Part shown: piece after piece, positions 45,015-53,992 of the stretch
Layout: every line of letters begins with the position of its first letter
Position numbering within the stretch: the stretch's first letter is position 1
DNA from: Dokdonella sp.
GTDB taxonomy: Bacteria > Pseudomonadota > Gammaproteobacteria > Xanthomonadales > Rhodanobacteraceae
DNA: 64,000 bases
Assembly: GCA_024707225.1 (NCBI GenBank)
Contig: JANQAE010000004.1
Span: forward strand, 682,001-746,000
Direction of reading: 5' to 3'
The notes under the pieces: model-generated
Told to the model about the DNA's origin: nothing
What the model saw: the letters and a program-made list of their open reading frames with translations, nothing else
The model's database searches: none
Made by a program: the position numbers and the translations under genes

Positions 45015-46382
45015 TCATGGACGGCGGGCGAGCAGCGCCGGCGAACCGTCGGCGGCGTCGCAGCGGCGCACGTCGGCGAAGCCGGCCGCCTCGAGCGCCT
45101 GCGCGAACAGCGCCGGATCGGCGTCGAAACCGGCACGGCCGTCGAGCCGGTCGGCGATCGAGACCGGACCGTCGGTGAAGGCGATCAGCAGCACGCCGCC
45201 GCTGCGCAAGGCGCGCTGCGCGGACGCGAACAGCTCGGCGGCCGGCAGCCGGCGCAGCACGGCGGCCGCGTCGAGCAGGCTCAGCGCGGCGAGTTCGCCG
45301 TCGCCGGTGCGCGCCAGCGCGGTGCCCGGATCGTCGAGGAACGACGGCAGACCGCCGCCGTCGCCGGGGTCGATCGCAAGCTGCTGCGCGGCCAGAACGG
45401 CCTGCCAGTCGGCGCCGCTGCCGAGGTCGAGCACGCGCCCGGCGCCGGCGACGTCGGCGGCCAGCGCATCGCGCCAGGCGGCCAGGCGCAGCGGCCGCAG
45501 CGGGTCGCCGCCGAGGCGGCGCTCGGCGACCGCGGCGGCCAGCGTGCGCGCCGGCTGCTGCGCATCGGCGTCCTCGAGCGCGGCGACGGTCCGCCGCAGC
45601 GAGGTCAACCAGTGGTTCATGCTGAGCACGTGGTGGCGCAGCTCGTCGATCTGGGTCTGGACGCGCGTGCCGGAGGTGCCGGTCAGGTCGCGCACCGTGT
45701 CGAGCGCGCCGTCGAACGCCGCGAAGCGGCGCTGCGCGACGTCGACGAAGCCGGCCAGCTCGGTCTGCACGCGGCGCAGGTCGTCGCTGCGCGCGTTGAG
45801 GCGGTCGAGCTGGTCCTCGATCAGCTTCTGGTGCTCGGCGATGTCGCGCGTGTGGTCGGCGAAGCGCGCGTCGATCGCGGCCGCGGTATCGCGCGCGCGC
45901 GCCGCGTTGTAGGTATCCGAAGCGCGCAGGTGGTGCATCAGCTTCGGCAGGCCAGCCAGCGCGAGCAGCCACTCGGCCAGATAGCCGATCACCGGCACGC
46001 GGAACAGCTTGGTCAGCAGATAGCGCGGGCGCAGGCCCGGAATCGGGACGCCGACCTCGCGACCTTCCGGCGAATAGCGCAGATTGCCGAGGATCTCGAT
46101 CTTGCTGGCGCCGGCCGCGAGCAGGCGCAGCTGGACCAGCTCGCCGGGCCCGTCGGGCGGCCGTTTGAGGATCGCGCGAAATGCGCCGTGCAGGAAATCG
46201 AGGTGGTGCGCGGCCGACAGCTCCGGAATCGTGCGCACGCGCGGCGTATCGGCGGCGGCGACGGGATCGGGCGCGGCCGGCGGCGCCTCGCGGCGCGGCA
46301 GCGGCGAGCGCCCGCGCGCGGCTTCGGCTTCGGCGCGGATTTCGTCCTTGATGCGCGCCAGATAGGTGTCGTCGGTGTGCAC
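45015..46382 (-). CDS. DUF4214 / coiled-coil / methyltransferase protein
   Basis: 455 aa from GTG 46382 (VHTDDTYLARIKDEI). Residues about 55-150 match DUF4214 (FLHGAFRAILKRPPDGPGEL, LGNLRYSPEGREVGVPIPGL), with a hydrophobic, possibly membrane-associated patch (VPVIGYLAEWLLALAGLPKL). Residues about 170-290 are heptad-like coiled coil (DIAEHQKLIEDQLDRLNA, DELRRHHVL-like). The C-terminal domain is a degenerate SAM methyltransferase (AGRVLDLGSGADWQAVLAAQ, ELAALSLLDAAAVLRRLP). DUF4214-methyltransferase proteins occur in O-antigen clusters; the methyltransferase-coiled-coil layout recalls WbdD-type chain terminators whose coiled coil measures chain length. That role is inference. First of the minus-arm glycan genes after the transglutaminase-like gene. 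Confidence 0.7.
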   Translation of the reverse strand: MHTDDTYLARIKDEIRAEAEAARGRSPLPRREAPPAAPDPVAAADTPRVRTIPELSAAHHLDFLHGAFRAILKRPPDGPGELVQLRLLAAGASKIEILGNLRYSPEGREVGVPIPGLRPRYLLTKLFRVPVIGYLAEWLLALAGLPKLMHHLRASDTYNAARARDTAAAIDARFADHTRDIAEHQKLIEDQLDRLNARSDDLRRVQTELAGFVDVAQRRFAAFDGALDTVRDLTGTSGTRVQTQIDELRHHVLSMNHWLTSLRRTVAALEDADAQQPARTLAAAVAERRLGGDPLRPLRLAAWRDALAADVAGAGRVLDLGSGADWQAVLAAQQLAIDPGDGGGLPSFLDDPGTALARTGDGELAALSLLDAAAVLRRLPAAELFASAQRALRSGGVLLIAFTDGPVSIADRLDGRAGFDADPALFAQALEAAGFADVRRCDAADGSPALLARRP

Positions 46383-46453
46383 GGGTCTCGAGCGGCGTGA
46401 AATCGGGAAGAAACGGCGGATGGGGCGCGGGCCGGGCCCTGCGCGCGGACCGA

Positions 46454-47586
46454 TCAGTCGCCGGGCGGGCGATCGTCGCGGCTGCCGGCCCCCACGGCGA
46501 GCGGCATGATGCCATAGGCCCGCGCCGCGGATACATCGATGACCATGTGGCCGGGCCGCGCGCCGGCCGCCAGATGCGGCAGCGCCAGCCGGTAGCGTGC
46601 GCGGCCGGCCGCCAGCGCGGCGGCAAACGAGCCGGCCGAGGCGTCGCGACCGGCCAGCAGCGTGGTCTCGATCACCTCGGCCTCGCGGCGCGCCGCGTCG
46701 ACGTAGAAGCCGACCAGTGCATGGCCGGGCACCAGCACCAGAAACGTCGGCACGCCGAGCCGCTCGAGCACCGAGGCGATCAGCACGCTGGCGTCCAGGC
46801 AGTGCGCGCTGCCGAGCTGCCAGGTCTGCTCGGGCAGCTGGACGCGCTGGCTGTACAGGCGCGGGCCGCTCTCCAGCGCCAGCACGTCGGCCGAGTAGCG
46901 CAGGCCGCGCCGCACCAGCTCGCCCCAGACCGCGGCGGCCAGCGCCAGCCGGCGCGCACGCTCGGCGGCCGCGGGCAGCGGGTGCTGCGGCGCCGCATCG
47001 AGTCCGGCGCGTGCGAGGATCGCGTCGACCGCCGGGCTGTGCGGGTCGACGTAGGCGGCGAAGATGCCGGCCAGATCGACCGACTGGCCGTCGCTGCGCA
47101 CGTAGTAGAGCGCTTCGTCGAGTCCGTGCAGGCGCACGTCCAGGCGCTCGGACGCGACCACGACACCGCCGGCTTCGGCGCTGATGCGCAGGTCCTGCCG
47201 GCGCGGTGCGGCCAGGCTGCGCAGCGCTGCGGCGTCCCAGTCCAGCCGTGGCCACCAGATGCGCTGCTCGCCGGAGGCGAGCGTCAGATCGAAGCCGGCC
47301 GGCATGCGCAGGCCGGCGCTGTCGACGCGCAGCCGCAGCGTGGCCGCCTCGCCGTGGTTGCGCACCATCACGCGCAGCAGGCCGCTGCCGCCGCCGAGCA
47401 TCGGATCGCCGCGCGGCGCCTGGGAGAGATCGAGCGCGGGGTACAGCTCGCCGGGCGGCGTCAGCGCGACCTCGAGCACGATCCCGGGCGCGGACCGGCC
47501 CGCCGCGCCGCGAGCGGCGCGAACGAGGCGGACAGCGCCCATACGAACAGCGACAGCGCATGCCGCCGAGTTGCCAGCCGGACCAT
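46454..47586 (-). CDS. Exported transglutaminase-like protein, probable N-terminal frameshift
   Basis: The main frame (to 46454) contains a beta domain followed by a transglutaminase/cysteine-protease-like core: QLGSAHCLDASVLIASVLER (nucleophile Cys) and VLVPGHALVGFYVDA (His), with an acidic candidate further on. The in-frame ATG at 47542 lacks an export signal, but ATG 47586 in the adjacent frame gives MVRLATRRHALSLFVWALSA, a good signal peptide that would join the main frame if one base is missing at about 47497-47511. About 375 aa if so. It is 71 bp upstream of the DUF4214 gene and probably co-transcribed. Substrate unknown. Confidence 0.65.
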
Positions 47587-47678
47587 CGGGCGACTATCGT
47601 TGCCGCGATCACGTCTTGTCCAGCACGCCCGCCGCCTCCGCGCGGCGAGCCCCGTCCCGACCGTCCCGGAGACATCCG

Positions 47679-48179
47679 ATGCAACGTCCTGCCCTGTCCC
47701 TGCTGGCCCCCTTGTCCCTCGCCGTCGCGCTCGCCCTGACCGGCTGCGAACAGAAGCCGGCCGAGCCGCCGGCCGCAGCGGCCCCCGCCGCGCCGGCCGC
47801 CGCTCCCGAAACCGCCGCCGCGCCGGCCGCGCCCGTCGCGATTCCCGAAGGCGACTGCGGCGACCAGAGCGCGCTGCCGGCCGAGGAACGCGTCGCCAAC
47901 ACGCCGCGCTGGAGCACCGCCAGCGAGCAGGACAACTTCGGTTTCGAGGTGTTCCGCAGCGACAGCGAGAACGGCGAGTTCGTCAAGCTGACCGCCTCGC
48001 CGATCCTCGGCGCCGGCACCACCGACGAGTCGCACAAGTACTCCTACCGCGACGACACGATCGACCCGTGCAAGGAGTACTGGTACTACGTGGAGTCGAT
48101 CTCCACCGCCGGCGTCCGCGAGAAGTTCACCCCGACGTTCAAGGCACCGGCCAAGCGCGTCCCCAAGTCGACGCCGTGA
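47679..48179 (+). CDS. Lipoprotein with fibronectin-III-like domain
   Basis: 166 aa from ATG 47679 (CGGAGA upstream). The lipobox LALTGC marks Cys22 as lipidated. An Ala/Pro-rich spacer is followed by a beta sandwich (NTPRWSTASEQDNFGFEVFR, SYRDDTIDPCKEYWYYVESI) typical of fibronectin type III folds. It opens the plus arm of the polysaccharide locus, 7 bp before the membrane glycosyltransferase, and diverges from the transglutaminase-like gene. Confidence 0.8.
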   Translation: MQRPALSLLAPLSLAVALALTGCEQKPAEPPAAAAPAAPAAAPETAAAPAAPVAIPEGDCGDQSALPAEERVANTPRWSTASEQDNFGFEVFRSDSENGEFVKLTASPILGAGTTDESHKYSYRDDTIDPCKEYWYYVESISTAGVREKFTPTFKAPAKRVPKSTP

Positions 48180-48186
48180 CGCAGCC

Positions 48187-49578
48187 GTGACCGCATCGCC
48201 CGGACCGGCCACGACACGCCGGGCCGGGCGCCGGCGCGCCTGGACGTTCGCGGCGCTCGCGCTGCTGGCGGCCTCGCAGGCGCTGCTGTGGTGGACCTGG
48301 TACGGCCAGGGGCCCAAGCAGCTGATCGGCGACGAGGGCGCCTATCTCGCCACCGCGCAGTCGATCCTGGCCGGCGGGCCCTGGCACGCCAGCACGATCT
48401 GGCCGCCGCTGCAGCCGCTGCTGATCGCGGCGGTGCTGGCGCTGGCCGGCCCGCATCTGATCGCGGTGCAGCTGGTGCAGACCGCGATGCTGATCGGCTG
48501 CGCCGCGCTGCTGCGCAGCCTGTGGCGGCGCATCGACGGCCGCGTCGCGGCGGCCAATCTCGCCGCGGCGCTGTTCCTGCTCAATCCCGGCACGGCGGCC
48601 TACGCGCACTGGCTGTGGCCGGAGGTCGTGCATCTGCTGCTGATCCTGGCGCTGCTGCGCCTGCTGGCCAGTGACGCGCTGCGCCCGGCGCGGGCCGCGC
48701 TGGCCGGGGCCTGCCTGGGCCTGGCGCTGCTCGCCAAGAGCCTGCTGGCCGGGTTCTGGCCGGTGCTGCTGCTGGCGTTCGCAGGACGCGGCCGCCGCCG
48801 CGCGCGCCTGCTCGCGGCCGCCGTGTTCCTGGTCGCGGCCGGCTGCGTGACCGCACCGGCCTGGCTGCAGGGCTGGCGCGACTACGGCAAGCCGATGATC
48901 GCCGACAGCTCGGTCTACAACCTGTGGATCGGCCTGACCGACCGCTGGCGCAGCGATTACATCGAGGACATGGGTGGCGTCACGCTGCCGGCGTTCATGG
49001 CCTCGGGCGAGACGCCGGCGGCGCGCAATGCGGCGACCTGGGAGCAGATCCACGCGCTGGTCGCCGAGCGCGGCCTGCTGCCGATCGTGCTCGACCAGCT
49101 CGGCCGCCAGTACTTCCGCCTGTTCAGTGCGAAGACGCCGCTGGTCTCACAGCTGCCGGGGCCGGCCTGCGCGGGGCACCTGTCGGCGTATCGCACGGCG
49201 CCGTGGCTGACCGCGACGCTGACCGCCGCCAACGGTCTGTTCCACAGCCTGATCCTGGCCGCCGCCGCATTCGGCCTGATCGCGTGGCGGCGGCGGCCGG
49301 ACCGGATCGGCTGGCTGCTGGTGCTGTTCGCCGCGTATCAGCTGGCGCTGATGCTGCCGCTGCACGTCAAGGCGCGCTTTCTGTTTCCGCTGCTGCCGCT
49401 GCTGTGCGGCCTGGCCGCGAGCTGGCTGGCCGCGCTGATGCGGCCACATGCGGCCGATACCGCGTCGGGACCGATCGCGTTCACGCCGCTGCGCAGCGGC
49501 ATCGGCGCGGTGCTGGCGGCGCTCGCGCTGGCGCTGGCCTGGCTCGGTCCGGTCCTCGACGGAACATGCCCGCCGTGA
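48187..49578 (+). CDS. GT39/ArnT-like polytopic membrane protein
   Basis: 463 aa from GTG 48187. About ten to eleven membrane helices follow a basic N-terminus. LIGDEGAYLATAQSIL in the first periplasmic loop carries the acidic pair typical of GT-C enzymes (ArnT, PMT), and WLWPEVVHLLLILALLRLL and AKSLLAGFWPVLLL follow the usual pattern. Such proteins transfer sugars from polyprenyl-phosphate donors on the periplasmic face, for example to lipid A or glycan side chains. Specificity cannot be told. Context supports modification of the exported glycan. Confidence 0.75.
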   Translation: MTASPGPATTRRAGRRRAWTFAALALLAASQALLWWTWYGQGPKQLIGDEGAYLATAQSILAGGPWHASTIWPPLQPLLIAAVLALAGPHLIAVQLVQTAMLIGCAALLRSLWRRIDGRVAAANLAAALFLLNPGTAAYAHWLWPEVVHLLLILALLRLLASDALRPARAALAGACLGLALLAKSLLAGFWPVLLLAFAGRGRRRARLLAAAVFLVAAGCVTAPAWLQGWRDYGKPMIADSSVYNLWIGLTDRWRSDYIEDMGGVTLPAFMASGETPAARNAATWEQIHALVAERGLLPIVLDQLGRQYFRLFSAKTPLVSQLPGPACAGHLSAYRTAPWLTATLTAANGLFHSLILAAAAFGLIAWRRRPDRIGWLLVLFAAYQLALMLPLHVKARFLFPLLPLLCGLAASWLAALMRPHAADTASGPIAFTPLRSGIGAVLAALALALAWLGPVLDGTCPP

Positions 49579-49621
49579 TTTTTTCGGTATCCTGCGCGGC
49601 CTGAACCGAACGACCCCCGGC

Positions 49622-50383
49622 ATGCGACAACACGTCATCGAGCTGATCCTGTTCAGCACCTACGCCGAACTGCGCGCCGAACGCGCCCGCAACTACCTCG
49701 GCATCATCTGGTGGGTGCTCGAGCCGGCGATGATGATGGGCGCGTTCTGGCTGGTCTTCGACGTGATCCTGAAGACCGGCGGTCCGGACAACCTCGCGTT
49801 CCTGCTGACCGGCCTGACGATGTGGCAGTGGATGAAGTCGTGCATCACGCACGGCGGCTACGCGATCTGGTCCAATCTCAACCTGATCCGCCAGGCGCGC
49901 CTGCCGCTGATCGTGTTTCCGCTGGTGCAGATGCTGGCCGACACGGTCAAGTTCTTCTTCATCTTCCTGCTGCTGGTGGTGATCCTGTGGCTGCTCGGCC
50001 ATCCGCCGAACAAGGCCTGGGCCGCTCTGCCGGTGATCTTCGTCGCGATCTTCCTGTTCGCGGCCGGCGGCGGCTTCATCCTGGCCGCGATCGTGCCGTT
50101 CGTTCCGGACGTGCGCTTCGTGATCGAGCAGGTGCTGACGGTCGTGATGTTCCTGTCCGGCGTCGTGTTCGCGCTGACCAACATGCCCGAGCACGTGCAC
50201 GCGGTCATGCAGTGGAATCCGGTGGCCGGCCTGGTCGACGCGACGCGCGGCGTCGTCATGTACGGGCGCTGGCCGGACTGGACCGCGCTGGCCAAGGTGG
50301 CCGGCGTGTCGGCCCTGGTCCTGGCGCTCGGCGTCGCGATGATCGTGCGCCTGACCCCGCGCTACCCGAAGCTGGCGGCCTGA
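49622..50383 (+). CDS. wzm: ABC-2-type polysaccharide export permease (Wzm-like)
   Basis: 253 aa from ATG 49622. Six membrane helices with the ABC-2/TagG pattern: FSTYAELRAERARNYLGIIW (cytoplasmic gate helix), WWVLEPAMMMGAFWLVFDVI, FPLVQMLADTVKFFFIFLLL, VMFLSGVVFALTNMPEHVHA. The ATP-binding subunit follows one base later. Together they export undecaprenyl-linked glycan across the inner membrane. The short length and lack of extra domains agree with Wzm of O-antigen ABC systems. Confidence 0.85.
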   Translation: MRQHVIELILFSTYAELRAERARNYLGIIWWVLEPAMMMGAFWLVFDVILKTGGPDNLAFLLTGLTMWQWMKSCITHGGYAIWSNLNLIRQARLPLIVFPLVQMLADTVKFFFIFLLLVVILWLLGHPPNKAWAALPVIFVAIFLFAAGGGFILAAIVPFVPDVRFVIEQVLTVVMFLSGVVFALTNMPEHVHAVMQWNPVAGLVDATRGVVMYGRWPDWTALAKVAGVSALVLALGVAMIVRLTPRYPKLAA

Positions 50384-50384
50384 G

Positions 50385-51095
50385 ATGAGCGGCGAGACCC
50401 TGATCGAACTGGAGCACGTCGGCGTCGCCTTCAGCGCGACGCGCAGCGTCGGCGGCGGCCACTACTGGGCACTGGAGGACGTCAGCCTGCGCCTCAAGCG
50501 CGGCGAGCGCCTCGGCGTGATCGGCCGCAACGGCGCCGGCAAGAGCACGCTGCTGCGCGTGCTGGCCGGCATCCTCGAACCGGACCGCGGCCGCGTACGG
50601 CGCGGGCCGGTGTCGTGCCAGCTGCTGTCGCTGGCGCTCGGCTTCATGCCGTACCTGACCGGCCGCGACAACGCGGTGCTGTCGGGCCTGATGCTGGGCC
50701 TTCGCCAGCGCGAGATCGTGCGGCGCCTGCCGGCGATCCGCGAGTTCTCCGAGCTCGGCGATTTCTTCGACGAGCCGATCCAGAGCTATTCCAGCGGCAT
50801 GGTGATGCGCCTGGCGTTCTCGGTCGCGATCCAGGTCGAGCCGGACGTCATGCTGATCGACGAGGTGCTCGCGGTCGGCGACGCCGAGTTCCAGGAGAAA
50901 TCCGGCACCGCGCTGCGCGAGCGCATGCGCCAGGGCCACACCGTGGTCCTGGTCAGCCATTCGGAGAAGGAGGTCACCGCGCTGTGCGACCGCCTGCTGT
51001 GGATCGAGCACGGCCGCAGCGTCATGGAAGGCGACCGCGACAGCGTCTACGAGGCCTATCACCAGCAGCTGCATCTCGGCGAGGCGGCGACATGA
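50385..51095 (+). CDS. wzt: Polysaccharide ABC transporter ATP-binding protein (Wzt-like, short form)
   Basis: 236 aa. Walker A is GRNGAGKS (47-54), the signature YSSGM (135-139), and Walker B VMLIDE (155-160), followed by a switch region (VVLVSHSEKEV). HYWALEDVSLRLKRGERLGV is typical of Wzt/KpsT. The protein ends soon after the nucleotide-binding domain and lacks the C-terminal carbohydrate-binding domain that Wzt uses to recognise a capped chain end; glycan recognition would need another partner or follow the cap-independent mode. It overlaps the next ORF by 4 bases. Confidence 0.85.
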   Translation: MSGETLIELEHVGVAFSATRSVGGGHYWALEDVSLRLKRGERLGVIGRNGAGKSTLLRVLAGILEPDRGRVRRGPVSCQLLSLALGFMPYLTGRDNAVLSGLMLGLRQREIVRRLPAIREFSELGDFFDEPIQSYSSGMVMRLAFSVAIQVEPDVMLIDEVLAVGDAEFQEKSGTALRERMRQGHTVVLVSHSEKEVTALCDRLLWIEHGRSVMEGDRDSVYEAYHQQLHLGEAAT

Positions 51096-51322
51096 GCCGC
51101 GAGGCGGCCCGGCGCCTGGCCGCCGCCGCGCGCCGGCGCGAGCTGACGCCGCGCCAGCTGCTGGCGCTGGCGATGCAGCACTGCGAAGGCGGCGCACCGC
51201 TGCTGCGGAGCGGCGCCGACGCGGCGGCCGATCTGCTGCTGACGCCGCCGGCGCGCTATGCGCGCGACGACCTGCCGCGCCTGCTCGACCGGCTCTGGCC
51301 GGACGCGCCCCGGGAGTCCTGA
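51092..51322 (+). CDS. Small unknown ORF coupled to the ABC ATPase gene
   Basis: 76 aa from ATG 51092, overlapping the ATPase stop as ATGA, and ending 1 base before the GTG start of the next gene. Sequence is Arg/Ala/Leu-rich with predicted helices (RRRELTPRQLLALAMQHCEG) and no known family. Its tight packing inside the operon suggests a real protein; the GC-rich codon mix alone would not. Confidence 0.55.
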   Translation: MSREAARRLAAAARRRELTPRQLLALAMQHCEGGAPLLRSGADAAADLLLTPPARYARDDLPRLLDRLWPDAPRES

Positions 51323-51323
51323 G

Positions 51324-53990
51324 GTGCGCGGCGCGACGCTGATCGTGCTGGCCTGGAACCAGTGGCCGCTGACGCAGCGCTGCCTGGACTCGCTGCTCGA
51401 CAGCGCGCCGGCCGAGGCCTCGATCCTGGTCGTCGACAATGGATCGACCGACCAGACCCCACAGGCGATCGGCGCCTACGCCGACCGCGTGCGCTACCTG
51501 CGCCTGCCCGAGAATCTCGGTTTCGTGCGCGGCATGAACGCCGGCATCGCGGCCGCGCCGCCGGACGACGACGTCGTCCTGCTCAACAACGATCTGGTCT
51601 TCACGCAGGCCGACTGGCTCGACCGCCTGCGCGACGCGGCCTATGCGGCGCCCGAGCACGGCATCGTCGGCTGCCGCCTGCTCGGCGGCGGCGACGACGA
51701 CCGGCTGTTCCACACCGGCGGCTTCATCGAGCCCGAGCAGCTATGGGGCCAGCAGAGCGAATCGGGCCTGCAGGAGCTGGACATCGGCCAGTACGGCCGC
51801 ACGCGCCGCGTGCAGGCGGTCGCGTTCGCGCTGGCCTACCTCCGGCGCGACTGCATCGACCGCATCGGCGTGCTCGACGAGGCGTTCCACAGCTATTACG
51901 AGGACACCGACTACTGCCTGCGTGCGGCCGAGGCCGGCATCGCCAGCGTGGTCGCCGGCGCGGTGACGCTGCGGCACGTCCAGCACGGCTCGACCCAGGA
52001 CGACGGCGGCTTCCGTGCGCGCCTGTGGCAGGACAGCCGCCGCGCGTTCGCGGCGCGCTGGCAGGGCCGGCTCGGCGCGGCCTATCGCGGTACCGCGCTG
52101 TGGCAGGGCACGACCGCCGCGCCGGCCGCGCATGCACAGCTGGCGCGCAAGCTGGTGGGCCGCCTCGACGCGCGCGGTCTGCGCATGGCCTATGCGCCGG
52201 TGCGGCGCGAGGTGCTCGATGCGCAGGATTTCCGGCTGGAACTGGCGGCGCGGCGCGCGCTGCCGGCGCTTCCCGACGCGGCGCTGTACTGCGCGGCCGA
52301 GCCGCCGCGGCAGGCGATCGCCGGGCGCCGCCGCTACGCGCTTGCATTCGGCGACTGGGACCGCGTGCCGGCGGCCTGGGCCGGACATTACGCGCAATGC
52401 GACCGGCTGATCGTGCCGGACCGGTTTCAGGCGCAGGCGTTCGCGAGCGCCGGCTACGCCCGGCCGATCGACATCGTGCCGCTCGGCGTCGATCGCGACT
52501 ACTTCCACGCCGGCGCGCAGGCACCGCGCCGCCCGGCCGACCGGACCGTGTTCCTGAGCATCGTCGAACACCTGCAGCGCGACGCGCCGGGCCTGCTCGT
52601 CGCCGCGTTCGCGGCGGCGTTCGGCGCCGACGATCCGGTCGAGCTGCTGATCCACGTGCGTCCCGGCGACGACGATCCGGCGATCCGCGCGACGATCGAA
52701 CGCGCCGCCGCCGCGCCGGGCGCACCGCGCATCACGCCGGTGTTCGGCTGGGCGTTTCCGACGCAGCAGCGCGCGGCGCTGATCGCGGCGGCCGACGTCG
52801 TCGTCAGCGCGCAGCGCGGCGCCGGCTGGCAGCCGCTGGCGTTCGAGGCGATCGCCTGCGGCCGGCCGCTGATCGCGCCGGCCTACGGCAGCCAGCAGGA
52901 CCTGGTCGAACGCTACGGCCACGCGGTCGAGTACCGCATGGTGTCCGACCCTTCGCAGCGCGGCGCATTGTGGGCCGAGGTCGACGTCGAGGCGCTCGCG
53001 GCGCGTCTGCGCGAGGCCCTCGAGCGGCGCGAGACCTGGGCGGCGCAGGCGCTGGCGCAGGCCGAGCCGTTCGCGGCCGCGCACGATCTGGACGCCAGCG
53101 CCGACCGCCTGCTCGAGCGCCTGGTCGACAGCGGCATGTTCGCCGCGCCGCGGACCGTGCCGGCGCCGTTCCGGCCGACCGACCTGGCCCGGCCGGCCGG
53201 CGACCAGATCGTCGTGCTCGGCATGCATCGCTCGGGCACGTCCAGCGTCGGCGGCCTGCTCGCGACGCTCGGCGCCTGGCCGGGGCCGGAAGAACGGCTG
53301 CTGCGCGGACCGGACAATCCGAAGGGCCACTACGAGCACGCCGAGCTGCACATGGCCTGCGTGCGCCGCCTCGCCGCCGCTGGCGGCGACTGGAGGCAGC
53401 CGCCCGACACGGCGCAGGCCGCCGCGATCGACGCATTCCGCCGCGAGGCCGCGGCCGTGCTCGACACGCTCGAGCCGCGCCGCCCGTGGTTCGTCAAGGA
53501 ACCGCGCCTGTGCCTGCTGGTACGCGAGCTGCTGCCGCTGCTGACGCGGCCGGTATTCGTGCACGTGGTGCGCGATCCGGTCGAGGTCGCCGAGTCGCTG
53601 GCGCGCCGCGACGGCATGCCGCGCCATCAGGCGCTGGCGCTGTGGGAGCGCTACACGGTCGAGGCGTTCAACGCGAGCCTCGGCCAGCCGCGCGTGCTGG
53701 TCGACTACGCGGCGCTGGTCGACGCGCCGTTCGACACCGCCAGGCGCCTGCACGAGGACCTGATCGCGCTCGGCGTGAGCGGCCTCGCCGCGCCGCAGGC
53801 CGATCGCGTCGCCGACTGGATCGAGCCGGGCCTGCGCCACGGCCGCTCGCATCCGGCCGCGCTCGACGTGCTGACGCCGAGCCAGCGCGCGCTGCATGCG
53901 GCGATCGCCGATCGCAGCATCCTGGCCGAGCGCGACGCACGTCCGCTTCCGATCGCCCGCGACGGCCGGTCCGCGCTTCGCGCCGGCTGA
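51324..53990 (+). CDS. GT2 / GT4 / sulfotransferase trifunctional fusion
   Basis: 888 aa from GTG 51324. Residues 1-260 are a GT2 domain (TLIVLAWNQWPLTQRCLDSL, ILVVDNGSTDQTP, GFVRGMNAGIAA, VVLLNNDLVF). Residues about 300-620 are a GT4 domain (DIVPLGVDRDYFHAGAQ, VVVSAQRGAGWQPLAFEAIA). Residues about 625-875 are a PAPS-dependent sulfotransferase: GMHRSGTSS (633-641) is the 5'-phosphosulfate loop, RDPVEVAESLARR (from 750) the 3'-phosphate site, with WFVKEPRLCLLVRELLPLL between. The protein could add two sugars and sulfate the glycan. The start follows the previous stop by one base. Confidence 0.85.
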   Translation: MRGATLIVLAWNQWPLTQRCLDSLLDSAPAEASILVVDNGSTDQTPQAIGAYADRVRYLRLPENLGFVRGMNAGIAAAPPDDDVVLLNNDLVFTQADWLDRLRDAAYAAPEHGIVGCRLLGGGDDDRLFHTGGFIEPEQLWGQQSESGLQELDIGQYGRTRRVQAVAFALAYLRRDCIDRIGVLDEAFHSYYEDTDYCLRAAEAGIASVVAGAVTLRHVQHGSTQDDGGFRARLWQDSRRAFAARWQGRLGAAYRGTALWQGTTAAPAAHAQLARKLVGRLDARGLRMAYAPVRREVLDAQDFRLELAARRALPALPDAALYCAAEPPRQAIAGRRRYALAFGDWDRVPAAWAGHYAQCDRLIVPDRFQAQAFASAGYARPIDIVPLGVDRDYFHAGAQAPRRPADRTVFLSIVEHLQRDAPGLLVAAFAAAFGADDPVELLIHVRPGDDDPAIRATIERAAAAPGAPRITPVFGWAFPTQQRAALIAAADVVVSAQRGAGWQPLAFEAIACGRPLIAPAYGSQQDLVERYGHAVEYRMVSDPSQRGALWAEVDVEALAARLREALERRETWAAQALAQAEPFAAAHDLDASADRLLERLVDSGMFAAPRTVPAPFRPTDLARPAGDQIVVLGMHRSGTSSVGGLLATLGAWPGPEERLLRGPDNPKGHYEHAELHMACVRRLAAAGGDWRQPPDTAQAAAIDAFRREAAAVLDTLEPRRPWFVKEPRLCLLVRELLPLLTRPVFVHVVRDPVEVAESLARRDGMPRHQALALWERYTVEAFNASLGQPRVLVDYAALVDAPFDTARRLHEDLIALGVSGLAAPQADRVADWIEPGLRHGRSHPAALDVLTPSQRALHAAIADRSILAERDARPLPIARDGRSALRAG

Positions 53991-53992
53991 CG

